NCBI GenBank assembly: GCA_945865635.1
Contig: CAMBEP010000016.1
Location: forward strand, 23,456-87,455
DNA: 64,000 nt
Direction of reading: 5' to 3'
From: Candidatus Kuenenia stuttgartensis
GTDB taxonomy: Bacteria > Planctomycetota > Planctomycetia > Isosphaerales > Isosphaeraceae
The notes beneath the pieces were generated by a model. That model was given only the letters and a program-made list of their open reading frames with translations, searched no databases and was not told the DNA's origin. A program made the translations under genes and the position numbers. Shown here in pieces: positions 16,907 through 26,303 of the stretch (the stretch's first letter is position 1; every line of letters begins with the position of its first letter).

Positions 16907-18370
16907 ATGTCCGACTTCTCGAAGCAGCCCGGCTCACCTCCGATTTCGACGAAACCACGTGTATCTTCCGTTGAGAAGCCACGAGATGACGAGTCGACCC
17001 CAGCACCACGTTCTCAGCAATCGATTGACAATGCTCTGGATGAAGCGATTGATTCCAAAACCGCCGCGATGCGTAAGGTTGTGGATAAAGATCGGCCGTT
17101 GAAGCGGCAATTCGACGAGGACATTGAAGCTGAGTTGAACGAATTTCTGGATGCCTTTGACACAAAGGCACTTGAAGCCGTCTTGCCGGCTCCCAAGGGT
17201 GCGCCTCGTCCGAAGGCGGCCGTAGTGGCCGTGAGTGCAACCGGTTCGGATGAGGGCTCGAAGCCTGTTCAGAAGGGTAAGACCGGCAAGATCGTGAAGA
17301 TCACGAAAGACTGGGTTTTTCTTGAGATGGGTGGCAAATCGGAAGGATGCATTCCGATTCAGCAGTTTGAGGGTAAAGAGATTCAGGTGGGCGACGAGAT
17401 TCCGATCACGATTGAGCGATTCGACGTGAGCGAAGGGCTGCTGATTGTGTCGCTTCGTGGTGCCGCGATCAATGCTGCCTGGGACACGATCAAGACGGGC
17501 CAGGTTGTGGAAGCCGTGGTGGAGAAGACCAATAAAGGTGGTCTTGAGGTCACGATCAACCAGTTGCGTGGATTTATGCCAGTCAGTCAGATTGAGCTTG
17601 GCCGAGTGGAAGACACGACAGTTTATCTAGGCCAGAAGTTCAAGGTGATGGTGACAGAGGTCAATGCCAGGATTAAGAATCTGGTTGTAAGTCGTCGCGA
17701 TTATTTGGAGCAAGAGCGCGAGCAGATGCGTGAAAAGACGCTTGCCGAATTGGCAGAAGGGCAGACCCGAGAAGGAGTTGTGCGGAATATTCGCGATTTT
17801 GGTGCGTTTGTCGACTTGGGCGGTGTGGACGGTCTGCTGCACATTGGTGATCTTTCTTGGAGCCGTGTGCAGAAGGTTGACGACATTGTGAAGCTGGGCG
17901 ACCATGTCTCCGTCAAGGTTTTGAAGATGGATCCTGACAAGAAGCGGATCAGTCTTGGCCTGAAGCAGCTAGTGAAGTCGCCGTGGGAGAAAATTGCCGA
18001 CGAATTCAAAATCGGTTCGATTGTGGCTGGTAAAGTGGTCAGAATTACTGACTTCGGCGCATTCGTGGAACTTGCAGACGGAGTTGAAGGCCTGCTTCAT
18101 GTCAGCGAACTGTCGCCGAATCGCGTGAGGCGCATTTCTGACATCGTCAAGACTGGGCAGGATGTGGAGGTTCAGATCCTTTCCATCGACCCTGATCAGC
18201 AACGGGTGAGTCTTTCCATGAAGGCTGTGATCGTGGCTCGTGAAGAAGAGGCCTTGGATGCCGCCGATGCGGCTTTGGCTCTGGAACCTGCCAAGGCCAA
18301 GCCAGAGCGCAAAGTGCCTTTAAAGGGTGGCTTGGGCGATGGCAGCCAGAACCTGTTCAAGCTCAACTGA
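16907..18370 (+). CDS. rpsA: 30S ribosomal protein S1 (four S1 domains)
   Basis: The 487-residue product has a low-complexity N-terminal 110 residues and then four S1 RNA-binding repeats: KTGKIVKITKDWVFLEMGGKSEG; VEAVVEKTNKGGLEVTINQLRG; EGVVRNIRDFGAFVDLGGVDG; and GKVVRITDFGAFVELADGVEG. Repeats three and four are closest to the consensus (DFGAFV, GLLHIGDLS or GLLHVSELS, KVLKMDPDKKRISLGLK). S1 binds mRNA at the 30S subunit and promotes initiation. Four rather than six repeats is common outside proteobacteria. A bidirectional terminator follows directly. Confidence 0.92.
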   Translation: MSDFSKQPGSPPISTKPRVSSVEKPRDDESTPAPRSQQSIDNALDEAIDSKTAAMRKVVDKDRPLKRQFDEDIEAELNEFLDAFDTKALEAVLPAPKGAPRPKAAVVAVSATGSDEGSKPVQKGKTGKIVKITKDWVFLEMGGKSEGCIPIQQFEGKEIQVGDEIPITIERFDVSEGLLIVSLRGAAINAAWDTIKTGQVVEAVVEKTNKGGLEVTINQLRGFMPVSQIELGRVEDTTVYLGQKFKVMVTEVNARIKNLVVSRRDYLEQEREQMREKTLAELAEGQTREGVVRNIRDFGAFVDLGGVDGLLHIGDLSWSRVQKVDDIVKLGDHVSVKVLKMDPDKKRISLGLKQLVKSPWEKIADEFKIGSIVAGKVVRITDFGAFVELADGVEGLLHVSELSPNRVRRISDIVKTGQDVEVQILSIDPDQQRVSLSMKAVIVAREEEALDAADAALALEPAKAKPERKVPLKGGLGDGSQNLFKLN

Positions 18371-18400
18371 GTGCGAAGCCCTTTTACGACTTGCAGGCGA

Positions 18401-18436
18401 AAAAAAAAGCCGGCCCGTTTTCGGGGCCGGCTCTTT
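18401..18436. terminator. Bidirectional rho-independent terminator
   Basis: AGCCGGCC (18408-18415) pairs exactly with GGCCGGCT (18425-18432). The stem is preceded by eight or more A residues and followed by CTTTG. It separates convergent rpsA and the following minus-strand gene and can serve both. Confidence 0.85.
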
Positions 18437-18466
18437 GCGTTTAAGAATGCAATGAATATTAAAGTG

Positions 18467-20041
18467 TTACAGCTTTGGGTTGGTCTTTTTGAGATAGGCC
18501 GCAACATTCCAGATCCCGAAGGTCGAATTGATCTTCTTGTTTGATGGGAACTGTCGGCCCATGACAACCAGGTTGCCCGACGGGGTATGCGTGAACTTCG
18601 CAGGTGAAGGCACGGGGGTGCTGGGCGCGTTGGGTGGGGTGACCACACCTTTCGTGACTTCCGTTTTGAAGGCATAAAAGGCTTGAGTCGGGCTCGCGGG
18701 CGAAACCAGCGAATTGTCGACGGTACCTTCCACTTTGGCCTGAATCCGACCGCCACCGAGTTTGATGGCGTCAGGGGAATCGTATTGGCCGTTATATGGT
18801 TCCGTAGACGCGACAAACAGAGAGTCGATGATGTTCCCAGCGATCAAGGCTTTTATCGAACCACCCAAATCCGCCACAGTATTGGTGGCAGGCGACTGGG
18901 ATCGGAATTCCGTGTTGAGATCCTGATTCAAGCCGGAAAGAATGGTGCTGTCCACAACATCACCACCGGATCGGAAATATCCAAGTTGACGGCTCACCTT
19001 GACATCGGAGTTCACGGCACCGCGATTGGCTTCCAATCGACTCATGGTGTGGGTATGAATTGTGACGTTATCCATACCAAGCCCGAACTTGCCGTATCGG
19101 ATCCCTTCGGTGCTAAGAGCAAGGATGTTGTGCGTTTCTCCACCAATGCTGATATTTCGGATCAATGTGGCGGACTGGATCCCCAGATTGGTGGCCCCAT
19201 TGCGAACCACAACATCTCCGATGGCGCCACTGATTTGAGTTTGAATTGCCTGGCCAAGGTATTCGCCGGACGACCGGATGACGGTGCCACCGCCTCCGAT
19301 ATAACCAGACGAGGCTTGAGTGGCGGTTCCATCCACTTCGTTGGCCTGGAAGACATTTAGGCGTCCGACCACTTCGAGCTGGATCGAATCATTGATGGGT
19401 GGAGTTGTGGACGTACCTGCGGCTTTGGAATTGCTCACAAATTTATCCACAAAAACACCCGTTCCTAGATAGGAAGGGATGCCGAGCTGGATCACAGCTT
19501 TATCTGCAAAGCTGTTGGACGAAGGGGCTGGAATGCCTCCGCCTGGGCTGGCGGTCATATCCACCCCTCCGAAGTTGAGGGTGTTTACCCCATTGTTCAG
19601 GCTCAGTGTGGCTGTGATGGCCGCAGTTTGATTTGCTTGGGTGATTCCGAGCCAGAAGTCTGAGATATCCACCCCAAAAAGCCCGTTATTGGAATTTGAG
19701 GTCAATGAGTTTCCACCAAACTGGCTCATGTTCTGAAAGAAGACTTTGCCATCGCCGCCACTGGCAGCCTTGACCTCGCCTACAAGCCGGCTTGAAAGTG
19801 GCGCTGTGCCAGCAATTTCAATTGACTGGATGAGTGCAGGCGCACCCAGGGGGACGGGATTTCCACTGGCGTCAGGCTGGTTGATCACGCGCAGTGAGCC
19901 GGGGCCAATCAGCCTGAGGAACCACTTGTCACCGTCTATGTCAACACCCTGAACAACTTGCGCCAAGACCTTCCGGTCTTCCAGGATGTCCATCCCGACG
20001 CCCGCATGGTATTGGGTATTCCGATGCTTTACGCGACTCAT
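18467..20041 (-). CDS. Exported hypothetical protein with N-terminal LEDRKVLA sorting-like motif
   Basis: The 524-residue protein has no ordinary signal peptide. Residues about 20-27 read LEDRKVLA, a version of the LE-x-R-x-x-LA/PA motif at the N-terminus of many large planctomycete surface proteins (LEPR-XLL-like). The rest is Gly/Ser/Asn/Thr-rich and beta-strand-like, with repeated turns such as LIAGNIIDSLFVAS and AKVEGTVDNSLVSP, suggesting a beta-helix or similar extracellular fold. No catalytic motif is recognised. Function is unknown; a cell-surface or extracellular role is inferred from the motif and composition. Its promoter lies in the region shared with the HTH gene upstream. Confidence 0.75.
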   Translation of the reverse strand: MSRVKHRNTQYHAGVGMDILEDRKVLAQVVQGVDIDGDKWFLRLIGPGSLRVINQPDASGNPVPLGAPALIQSIEIAGTAPLSSRLVGEVKAASGGDGKVFFQNMSQFGGNSLTSNSNNGLFGVDISDFWLGITQANQTAAITATLSLNNGVNTLNFGGVDMTASPGGGIPAPSSNSFADKAVIQLGIPSYLGTGVFVDKFVSNSKAAGTSTTPPINDSIQLEVVGRLNVFQANEVDGTATQASSGYIGGGGTVIRSSGEYLGQAIQTQISGAIGDVVVRNGATNLGIQSATLIRNISIGGETHNILALSTEGIRYGKFGLGMDNVTIHTHTMSRLEANRGAVNSDVKVSRQLGYFRSGGDVVDSTILSGLNQDLNTEFRSQSPATNTVADLGGSIKALIAGNIIDSLFVASTEPYNGQYDSPDAIKLGGGRIQAKVEGTVDNSLVSPASPTQAFYAFKTEVTKGVVTPPNAPSTPVPSPAKFTHTPSGNLVVMGRQFPSNKKINSTFGIWNVAAYLKKTNPKL

Positions 20042-20406
20042 AGTCCCTGACTCCTTGTGTGTGCCGGTCAGACGCTGCCTCGTTGCCGCTTTGTCCGGCG
20101 ACCGTCATCACGCTCGTTCAAAAATCGCACAGACAGACTCAAAGAAATCCCACCTTTTTTCCTCACTTGTTCCGAAACTCGCAATTTAATGCTAGAATCA
20201 GAACTGCAAGACCTTATTTCGGGACTAAATCCCGAAAGTGTTTCTGGTGGATCGCGTTATTTGAAACAGACCGGATGAACGCGACAATCCTCACACCCTG
20301 CAGAATCGTCATCCTGCATAGGTCAGCATGAGATTTTTGTTCGGCGAATGCTCAGATTCGTTTGGCACCGAACTTTGGCCCCTGGAAAATTGCGAGCACT
20401 GAACCG
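20042..20406. other. Divergent intergenic region (365 bases)
   Basis: This lies between the LEDR-motif protein (minus) and the small HTH gene (plus). Apart from the palindrome at 20217-20237 I see no gene or clear promoter boxes. Confidence 0.45.
20217..20237. promoter_or_regulatory. Perfect 8-bp inverted repeat, possible operator
   Basis: TTTCGGGA (20217-20224) and TCCCGAAA (20230-20237) flank a 5-base spacer. It lies in a divergent gap 170 bases before a small HTH gene and has no following T-run, so an operator is more likely than a terminator. Binding by that HTH protein is a guess. Confidence 0.35.
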
Positions 20407-20778
20407 ATGGAGAAGCCGAAACGCAATGGGTACTTTCCGATGAGTCCGGAGCGGCTTTCCCGACTGCATCGGCTGGCGTCAGTGCTGGCAAACGGGCCTG
20501 TAGATAAAGCTTCGCTTTTGGAAAGGTTAAGTATTGGTGTCCGAACTTTTTATCGGGACCTGGAGACTCTCAGCTCGTTTGGGATGCCCGCGATTCGGAC
20601 CCCAGCAGGCTATCAACTCACAGTGGCGGAATCAGAGATCGAGCAAAAATTACCGTTCCCGGATCCGCTTCTGAATTTTGCCGAAGCTCGCCAACTGGCC
20701 GTCAGTCAGGAGCCAGCGGCCAGACCGATTGCGGAACAGTTTGGTATTGTTGTTCCGCAGTTCAAGGCCTCGACCTGA
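20407..20778 (+). CDS. Short YafY-type HTH protein lacking a WYL domain
   Basis: The 123-residue protein contains one HTH_11/DeoR-like winged helix (LHRLASVLANGPVDKASLLERLSIGVRTFYRDLETLSSFG, then MPAIRTPAGYQL), as at the N-terminus of YafY/WYL regulators. These proteins normally continue about 200 residues into a WYL ligand-binding domain, which is absent. The following 45 residues (PLLNFAEARQLAVSQEPAARP) resemble only the linker. It may be a truncated relic or a free-standing DNA-binding protein. The start is uncertain (ATG 20407 or 20440; TTG 20362 also open). It converges on the ABC permease gene with a 17-base gap. Confidence 0.7.
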   Translation: MEKPKRNGYFPMSPERLSRLHRLASVLANGPVDKASLLERLSIGVRTFYRDLETLSSFGMPAIRTPAGYQLTVAESEIEQKLPFPDPLLNFAEARQLAVSQEPAARPIAEQFGIVVPQFKAST

Positions 20779-20795
20779 AAAACGGAGCAGAACGC

Positions 20796-21842
20796 TCAAT
20801 CCCAGCGGAATATTTTCAGGGCGAGTGTGAAAGTGATCACGGCCCAGGCGACCAGAACTCCGATTGGGGTCATGATGGCTGCCAGGCCGGCACCTTCCAG
20901 AATCACAGCCCGAAGAGCGTTCAGAAGTTGTGTCAGGGGAAGGATTTGAATGAAGGGTTGAATGGCGTCGGGATAGACATCGGGCGAGAAGAAGATGCCG
21001 CCAAAAAGCCACATTGGGAACATGATCAGATTCATGAGCCCACTGACGGCTTCGGTTGTGCGGGCCCGGCTTGCGACCAGGAGTCCAAGGCCAGCGAATG
21101 CCGATGCTCCAATGACTTCAACGATCAACAATGTCAGCCAATTCCCGCGCATGGGCATTCCGAAGGCGAAAATACCCAGGCTCATCAGCACAATGATATC
21201 GGGGATGAGATAAGTTAAGCGAGATGCCAGAATGGCTCCGAGAAATGAGATTCTGGGCATGGGTGTGGCCTTGAATCGTTTGAGCAGCTTGCCGATACGG
21301 CAATTTACGAGGAAAAACCCTACGCCCCATAAGCCTCCGCCCATTGCGTTCATGCCGAGCAGGCCTGGGATGAGGAAGTCGATATAGCGAGAGCCTGGTT
21401 CGGTTACGGGCTGATCATGAGCGGAGAGGACATCTTTTCGGCCGAATGCTCGCTGCAAAGTGTCGTCCAATGAAGATCTTGTAGCGATTGCTTCGGGCCT
21501 TGTCGGATCAAAGTGATAATCGATATCCGATTGGCTGGCCCCCGCCACCACGACCAAAGGAGTCTTGCCGGCTTTAAGTCGGGCCAAAGCCGTGGCTTGA
21601 TCGGATTGCTTGATCTTAAACTTTTTTGGCTGGCTTTTGATGACGCTGGCAACTTTGCTTTCCGAACTGGTTTGGACCAGGTCGAGCAGCATCGGGCGCT
21701 CGCCACCCCCGCGAAAGGCAAGGCCGAGAATGACGGCCAGAAGGAGCGGGAAACCGTAGACCCAGAAGAGTCTTGATGGTTGACGGTAAAACTCTCGTAT
21801 ACGGGCTTTATAGAGTTCAACGAATGGATTGTAGGATTTCAT
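20796..21842 (-). CDS. ABC-2 type transporter permease
   Basis: The 348-residue membrane protein has an N-terminal transmembrane segment (LFWVYGFPLLLAVILGLAF), a soluble loop of about 130 residues, and a C-terminal bundle of five or so helices (FLIPGLLGMNAMGGGLWGVGFFLV; IVLMSLGIFAF; LIMFPMWLFGGIFF; the last ending in LALKIF). That is the DrrB/YhhJ-like ABC-2 layout. ATG 21842 is chosen; an upstream TTG at 21884 would also be in frame. It is paired with the ATPase gene 71 bases upstream, forming a two-gene exporter operon. The substrate is unknown. Confidence 0.88.
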   Translation of the reverse strand: MKSYNPFVELYKARIREFYRQPSRLFWVYGFPLLLAVILGLAFRGGGERPMLLDLVQTSSESKVASVIKSQPKKFKIKQSDQATALARLKAGKTPLVVVAGASQSDIDYHFDPTRPEAIATRSSLDDTLQRAFGRKDVLSAHDQPVTEPGSRYIDFLIPGLLGMNAMGGGLWGVGFFLVNCRIGKLLKRFKATPMPRISFLGAILASRLTYLIPDIIVLMSLGIFAFGMPMRGNWLTLLIVEVIGASAFAGLGLLVASRARTTEAVSGLMNLIMFPMWLFGGIFFSPDVYPDAIQPFIQILPLTQLLNALRAVILEGAGLAAIMTPIGVLVAWAVITFTLALKIFRWD

Positions 21843-21913
21843 GGGGCTTGATGATCCGTGGTAATTGATGGTTTGGGATGTCAAGTGTTCTGGTGGAACA
21901 ACGGACCAGTTTC

Positions 21914-22915
21914 TCAGGCGGATCGCTGACGGCCGCGGCGTCCGCGTTTCGGAGGAGTAGCAGTCGGTTCCTCGTTGTCGCGCAGGTGCCGGCCTGTCAG
22001 GGAAACAAAGACATCCTCAAGGCTCGCCTGTCGGGTGGTCAGTCGTGCCAGTTCAAGCCCTTCGGTTCCAAGCTTTGCCAGTAGGTCAGGGATCGTTTTA
22101 TGAGCCTCGGAAACGGTCAGGGCATAGCCATCGGCTTCTGTCCGCGCAGTCTGTACGGAGGCCAGCCCTGAAAAATTTTCAGCCGGAGGCGCTGTCCCCA
22201 CGACTGCGAATTCCACAATATGTTCTCCTCCAAGCTTTAAGATCAGTTCACGAGGGCTCCCCATGGCGATTACCTGGCCATAATCCACAATGGCGACCCG
22301 GTCGCATAGACGTTCTGCTTCATCCATATAGTGGGTTGTCAGAACTGTGGTTCGGCCCTGGCCCTGAAGTTCGCGGATCACATCCCAAAGTTGGCGGCGA
22401 GATTGAGGGTCAAGCCCCGTTGTGGGCTCATCAAAAAACAAGAGGTCAGGCTCGCCCACCAAAGCCAGAGCCACGGCAAGACGCCGTTGCTGGCCTCCCG
22501 AGAGAGTCTCGACAATGCTTCCGGCTTTGGATTCAAGTGCAACCCGGGTCAGGGCTTCCATAGGGTCAGGGCCTGATGGATAGAAGCTTCGGAAGAGCCG
22601 GGCCATTTCCAAAACGGTCGCGTGGTCTGGCAGTCGGGTTTCCTGCAGAGTCACCCCGATGCGTTGCCTAAGGGCATCTTCATCCTTTTCCCAAGTCATG
22701 CCAAGCACTTCCACCCGGCCCGATGTCGGCTGATTCAAGCCTTCAAGAATTTCGACTGTCGTGGTTTTGCCTGCCCCATTCGGACCAAGTAGTCCAAAGC
22801 ATTCGCCAGGAAAGACTTCAAGACTGAGTCCACGAACCGCTTGAACCGGACCTTCGCGACCAGGATAGGTTTTACGAAGATCTTGAACTAAGATGGCAGG
22901 CGTTGGGCTCGACAT
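21914..22915 (-). CDS. ABC transporter ATP-binding protein
   Basis: The 333-residue protein carries Walker A GPNGAGKTT, the Q-loop region GVTLQETRLP, signature LSGGQQRR, Walker B LLFFDEPTTGLD and the switch His in LTTHYMDEAERL. A C-terminal DUF4162-like extension (GGEHIVEFAVVG to ASLEDVFVSLTGR) is typical of ABC-2 drug/polysaccharide exporters such as DrrA and CcmA-type ATPases. A basic Lys/Arg tail (PPKRGRRGRQRSA) closes the protein. It energises the permease encoded just downstream. Confidence 0.93.
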   Translation of the reverse strand: MSSPTPAILVQDLRKTYPGREGPVQAVRGLSLEVFPGECFGLLGPNGAGKTTTVEILEGLNQPTSGRVEVLGMTWEKDEDALRQRIGVTLQETRLPDHATVLEMARLFRSFYPSGPDPMEALTRVALESKAGSIVETLSGGQQRRLAVALALVGEPDLLFFDEPTTGLDPQSRRQLWDVIRELQGQGRTTVLTTHYMDEAERLCDRVAIVDYGQVIAMGSPRELILKLGGEHIVEFAVVGTAPPAENFSGLASVQTARTEADGYALTVSEAHKTIPDLLAKLGTEGLELARLTTRQASLEDVFVSLTGRHLRDNEEPTATPPKRGRRGRQRSA

Positions 22916-23326
22916 GTGTTGACCATCCGAAGACTATTGAGAGTGGGCCTGATAAATTGTCGTTTCATTCGATTCCACAGGCTCCAAAAATACCGTATCG
23001 CTACCCAAGAAGATAGTTTGCCCGAGCAGAATCGACTAGTCCTGTGTGATGGAAGAGAGTATTTTTCGGGGGGCTTTAAAAAAAACGTCACCCAAAAAAG
23101 ATTTCAAAGCCAAGACCTGTTCTCAAGAGAGAGGCCAGCACTTTTTTGAACCATGACTTGCAGAGCCCGATTCAGGAACAGGTACCCAAAGGAAAACCTT
23201 TAAGGTTTTCTTAGAATTAGGCTCTCGCTTTGTTGGAGACATTAAGATCAGGTTTTTGTACAATTGCCATAGGGGGGCATGAGCCTTAAAGCCTTTAAAT
23301 TGAGATCGCAAGGAAACGAAAATTCC
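22916..23326. other. Divergent intergenic region (411 bases)
   Basis: This is shared by the ABC exporter operon (minus) and the membrane hydrolase gene (plus). It contains the palindrome GAAAACCTT-T-AAGGTTTTC at 23192-23210, 117 bases before the hydrolase start. No reading frame with similarity is visible. Confidence 0.4.
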
Positions 23327-23956
23327 ATGACCACTCCGGAACACACATTGGTCGGCATTCACTTTGCGTTGGCTGTGAGTTTGGATCGGTACACGGGTTG
23401 GCGGATCGTTGCGATGGCGGCTGTGGCGTCCAATGTTCCCGACTGGGACGGTTTACCCATGCTTTTTGACATGCAGCGATTTGAGTCTGGGCATCGTGTC
23501 TGGGGCCACAGCCTATTGTCAATTTTTTTGACCTCATTATTGATGGGATCAGCTCAGGTTCGCTGGGACTGGATTGGAAAGGTGGCAAATTGGAGCCACC
23601 TTAAGTTTACGAAGCGGCCACTGGTGGCCGATGACCTGGATCCGAAATTAAGCAGTGCGTGGTTAATGGTTTTGGCCTATTCCGGTGTTGCCATGGTCTC
23701 TCAGATTCTCCACTTGATTTGTGACATGGTGGCATCGGGTGGGAAAGGGCTTTCGCACTGGGCCATCGAGCCGTTTTGGCCATTTTCCAGCCAAGCTTTT
23801 GTTTATCCTCTGATTGCATGGGGCGATGTCGGGCCGACGGTTATCTTGATGTCCGGATTGATCATCATGGCCAAGAGACGATCTCAGGTTGCCCTAACAT
23901 CGGGTCTGACATTATTGGGTTTGTGTGCCTATCTGATGGTCCGAAGTCTGTTTTGA
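23327..23956 (+). CDS. Membrane-bound metal-dependent hydrolase (YdjM/DUF457-like)
   Basis: The 209-residue integral membrane protein opens with TTPEHTLVGIHFALAV and carries the conserved polar motifs of the family: NVPDWDGLP, GHRVWGHSLL, and LHLICDMVASGGKGLSHWAIEPFWPFS. Four or so hydrophobic segments follow this pattern. The family (LexA-regulated YdjM in E. coli) is predicted to be a zinc-type hydrolase of the inner membrane with unknown substrate. ATG 23327 has AAGGA about 12 bases upstream, favouring it over an upstream in-frame start at 23279. Confidence 0.85.
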   Translation: MTTPEHTLVGIHFALAVSLDRYTGWRIVAMAAVASNVPDWDGLPMLFDMQRFESGHRVWGHSLLSIFLTSLLMGSAQVRWDWIGKVANWSHLKFTKRPLVADDLDPKLSSAWLMVLAYSGVAMVSQILHLICDMVASGGKGLSHWAIEPFWPFSSQAFVYPLIAWGDVGPTVILMSGLIIMAKRRSQVALTSGLTLLGLCAYLMVRSLF

Positions 23957-24229
23957 TGTTGATTTTTCGTGACGGGTCAAGAACAATCTTGACAAAAAAA
24001 CCAAAAAAACTTAAACCTGTAACTTGAAGTTCCCGACAGGACGATCTCCGAGGATAGAGAGTTCTTCCTTTCCGAATCAAGCAACCCAGATTGCGATTTG
24101 CCTTTTCAGCCTGTTGTGTTTTGCAACACAGATCAGTTCAGACTCCAAGATACCGTGATTTCACAAGTTGAAATTGCAGCCACCACCAGGGACCGGTTTT
24201 GTGGCAGGAAACTTCGAAAGGATTCACCC

Positions 24230-26266
24230 ATGAAGATCAACTTCCTTCGCATGAAAAAAACAATTGCCAGATCGAGTCGAGCCGCACAGAGGCCAAATCG
24301 TCATGTGAGTGGGGAATGGATTGAATCCCTTGAGCGTCGGGATGTTCCGGCTGTGATTCACTGGGACGGTGGAGCGGGGACCCTGGCTTGGTCGGATGCT
24401 GCCAACTGGGAAGGCGACGCGCTTCCCGGCACTGCGGATCAGGTGGTCATTGCAACAGACCCATTAAATCCTGGCAAGACGGACCCGATTACGATCTCCA
24501 CGCCAGTCGTTGTGAGTGGCCTGAACTCGGATCGCCTGATTGCCATGACGGGCTCAAATACATCACTGCGAATTACTTCAGGCGTTTCCAACCTGAATGC
24601 TGGCCTTGATTTGAATTTTGCCGGGCTGGCTGTTCAGGGTAAAGGGTCTGTGCTCAACATCAAAGGCGCACCGATTCAGCCAAAGCAAGGTTTGGTGCTA
24701 TCGATTGATGGAGCATCGCTGAATTGGCCGGGTGTACAGAAGCTTGACAATATGGTGTTCATGATCAATGCCGGGTCGTCTATCCAGTTACCCGACCTGA
24801 CGGTTGCCACGAATTTCTCTGAGTTTACAGTTCAAGGGGGATCGATTACGGCTCCTGGCCTGTCGACCCTGAATTATAGTCGGTTGAGTATTTTGGATGG
24901 CGGGAAAGCGGATGTCACGGCCCTGACCGATGCATCAAACAGCCTTGTCGAGGTGGTCGGTGCCGGATCGAATCTGAATCTGCCCAACCTTTCCAAATTT
25001 GATGCAGGCCGATTCCGGCTCGACCAAGGCGCCACTTTGACGGCAACAGCTCTGACCAGTGTCAATATCGGGCCTGCAACAGCCTGGGCTTTTTCCTGGT
25101 ATGTGGGGCAGGATAGCATACTGACTCTTCCAAATCTTGGTTCGATCAATGCTTTGGCACAGCCATCGCCTTATGAAGCGCATGATGCCCGGATCCTGGT
25201 TCGGCAGAATGGTCGAATTGTGCTGGATCCCTCCAAATGGACCACCACCACAGGGCAGGTCAGTTTGAGCCTTTCAGGCGATTCGCGGCTCGAAGGGTCG
25301 TTCAATTTTGGCTCCAGTACAATCGTCACCGGATCAGGCACTTTCGCTGGATCAGTGAATAATTATGGTCGATTCAGCCCGTCCGGCGATTATTCACCTT
25401 ACGGGTCAATCAGTGTTACCGGCGATTGGACTAGTCGGCCCGGCAGTGTTTTGGATCTCCAGATGGGTGGCCCATCCAAGCTTGACCGTGTCATGATCTC
25501 AGGTCAGGCCACAATTCTGGGCGGCGAACTTAAAATCCAATTCTCAGATGAATTCAGCAACGATCCGAACCTGATTCCTGATGGTCGCTTTCAACTCATG
25601 TCGTGGTCGGTCTGGGGTGGGCAGTTTACAACATCACCTGATCTGATCCCACGTCTGGATGGAATCCAGATCACGGCTCAGTCACGTTATGAACCGACTG
25701 GTCTGATCGAAGTTCTCGCTCGCCACCGAACGGATTCCGATATATTCACCGTTTCGGATACGACGGTTTACAAAGGCACTGACAGCATCACTTACGGAAT
25801 TTTTACGATTCACCGCACAGGCCCGATGACGGTTCCAATCACGCTTGGCTACAAAGTCATTGACGGGACGGCCAAATCGGGTACGAATTTCAATTTTCCA
25901 GCAGGGCCAATCACGCTGGCACCGGGCGAGACGGAACGACAAATCCGCTTCATCATTCGTGGTACATCAGCCTATACCGGTAATAAAACCTTTCAGGTTC
26001 AGCTAACCTCAGTTTCAGATCGTGGCGTATTTGGTGCACAGACTCTGGCAACGGTCACAATCAAGGATACGATCCCGCTGCCTTTAGTGGTTCCAGTGGC
26101 CACAGTGCCTCCCGCCTCTGCATCAAAACTTGTCCCGGCATCAAACCCGAAAAACAATTTGCCCAAGGGCAAACTTCCGACAAAACAAGTCGTAAAGCCA
26201 ATCCCAAAGCCTGTAGTCTTGAAGCCGAATGTGGTTGCAAAGCCGAAGGTGGCTCTTAAAAAATAA
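24230..26266 (+). CDS. Large exported protein with LERRDVPA motif and Calx-beta domain
   Basis: The 678-residue protein lacks a classical signal peptide but has SLERRDVPAV near residues 34-43, the sorting-like motif seen in Gemmata-type exported proteins, followed by HWDGGAGTLAWSDAANWEGDALPG, a common autotransporter-like opening. Residues about 60-430 are beta-helical in character. Residues about 505-620 form a Calx-beta domain (GIFTIHRTGPMTVPITLGYKV, GTAKSGTNF, LAPGETERQIRFII). The C-terminus is Pro/Lys/Val-rich, perhaps wall-associated. ATG 24230 has AAAGGA about 8 bases upstream. Function is unknown; surface location and adhesion are inference. Confidence 0.82.
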   Translation: MKINFLRMKKTIARSSRAAQRPNRHVSGEWIESLERRDVPAVIHWDGGAGTLAWSDAANWEGDALPGTADQVVIATDPLNPGKTDPITISTPVVVSGLNSDRLIAMTGSNTSLRITSGVSNLNAGLDLNFAGLAVQGKGSVLNIKGAPIQPKQGLVLSIDGASLNWPGVQKLDNMVFMINAGSSIQLPDLTVATNFSEFTVQGGSITAPGLSTLNYSRLSILDGGKADVTALTDASNSLVEVVGAGSNLNLPNLSKFDAGRFRLDQGATLTATALTSVNIGPATAWAFSWYVGQDSILTLPNLGSINALAQPSPYEAHDARILVRQNGRIVLDPSKWTTTTGQVSLSLSGDSRLEGSFNFGSSTIVTGSGTFAGSVNNYGRFSPSGDYSPYGSISVTGDWTSRPGSVLDLQMGGPSKLDRVMISGQATILGGELKIQFSDEFSNDPNLIPDGRFQLMSWSVWGGQFTTSPDLIPRLDGIQITAQSRYEPTGLIEVLARHRTDSDIFTVSDTTVYKGTDSITYGIFTIHRTGPMTVPITLGYKVIDGTAKSGTNFNFPAGPITLAPGETERQIRFIIRGTSAYTGNKTFQVQLTSVSDRGVFGAQTLATVTIKDTIPLPLVVPVATVPPASASKLVPASNPKNNLPKGKLPTKQVVKPIPKPVVLKPNVVAKPKVALKK

Positions 26267-26303
26267 ATCCTGCGATGGATTAGGAATCACAAAAAAAACG
26301 CTT

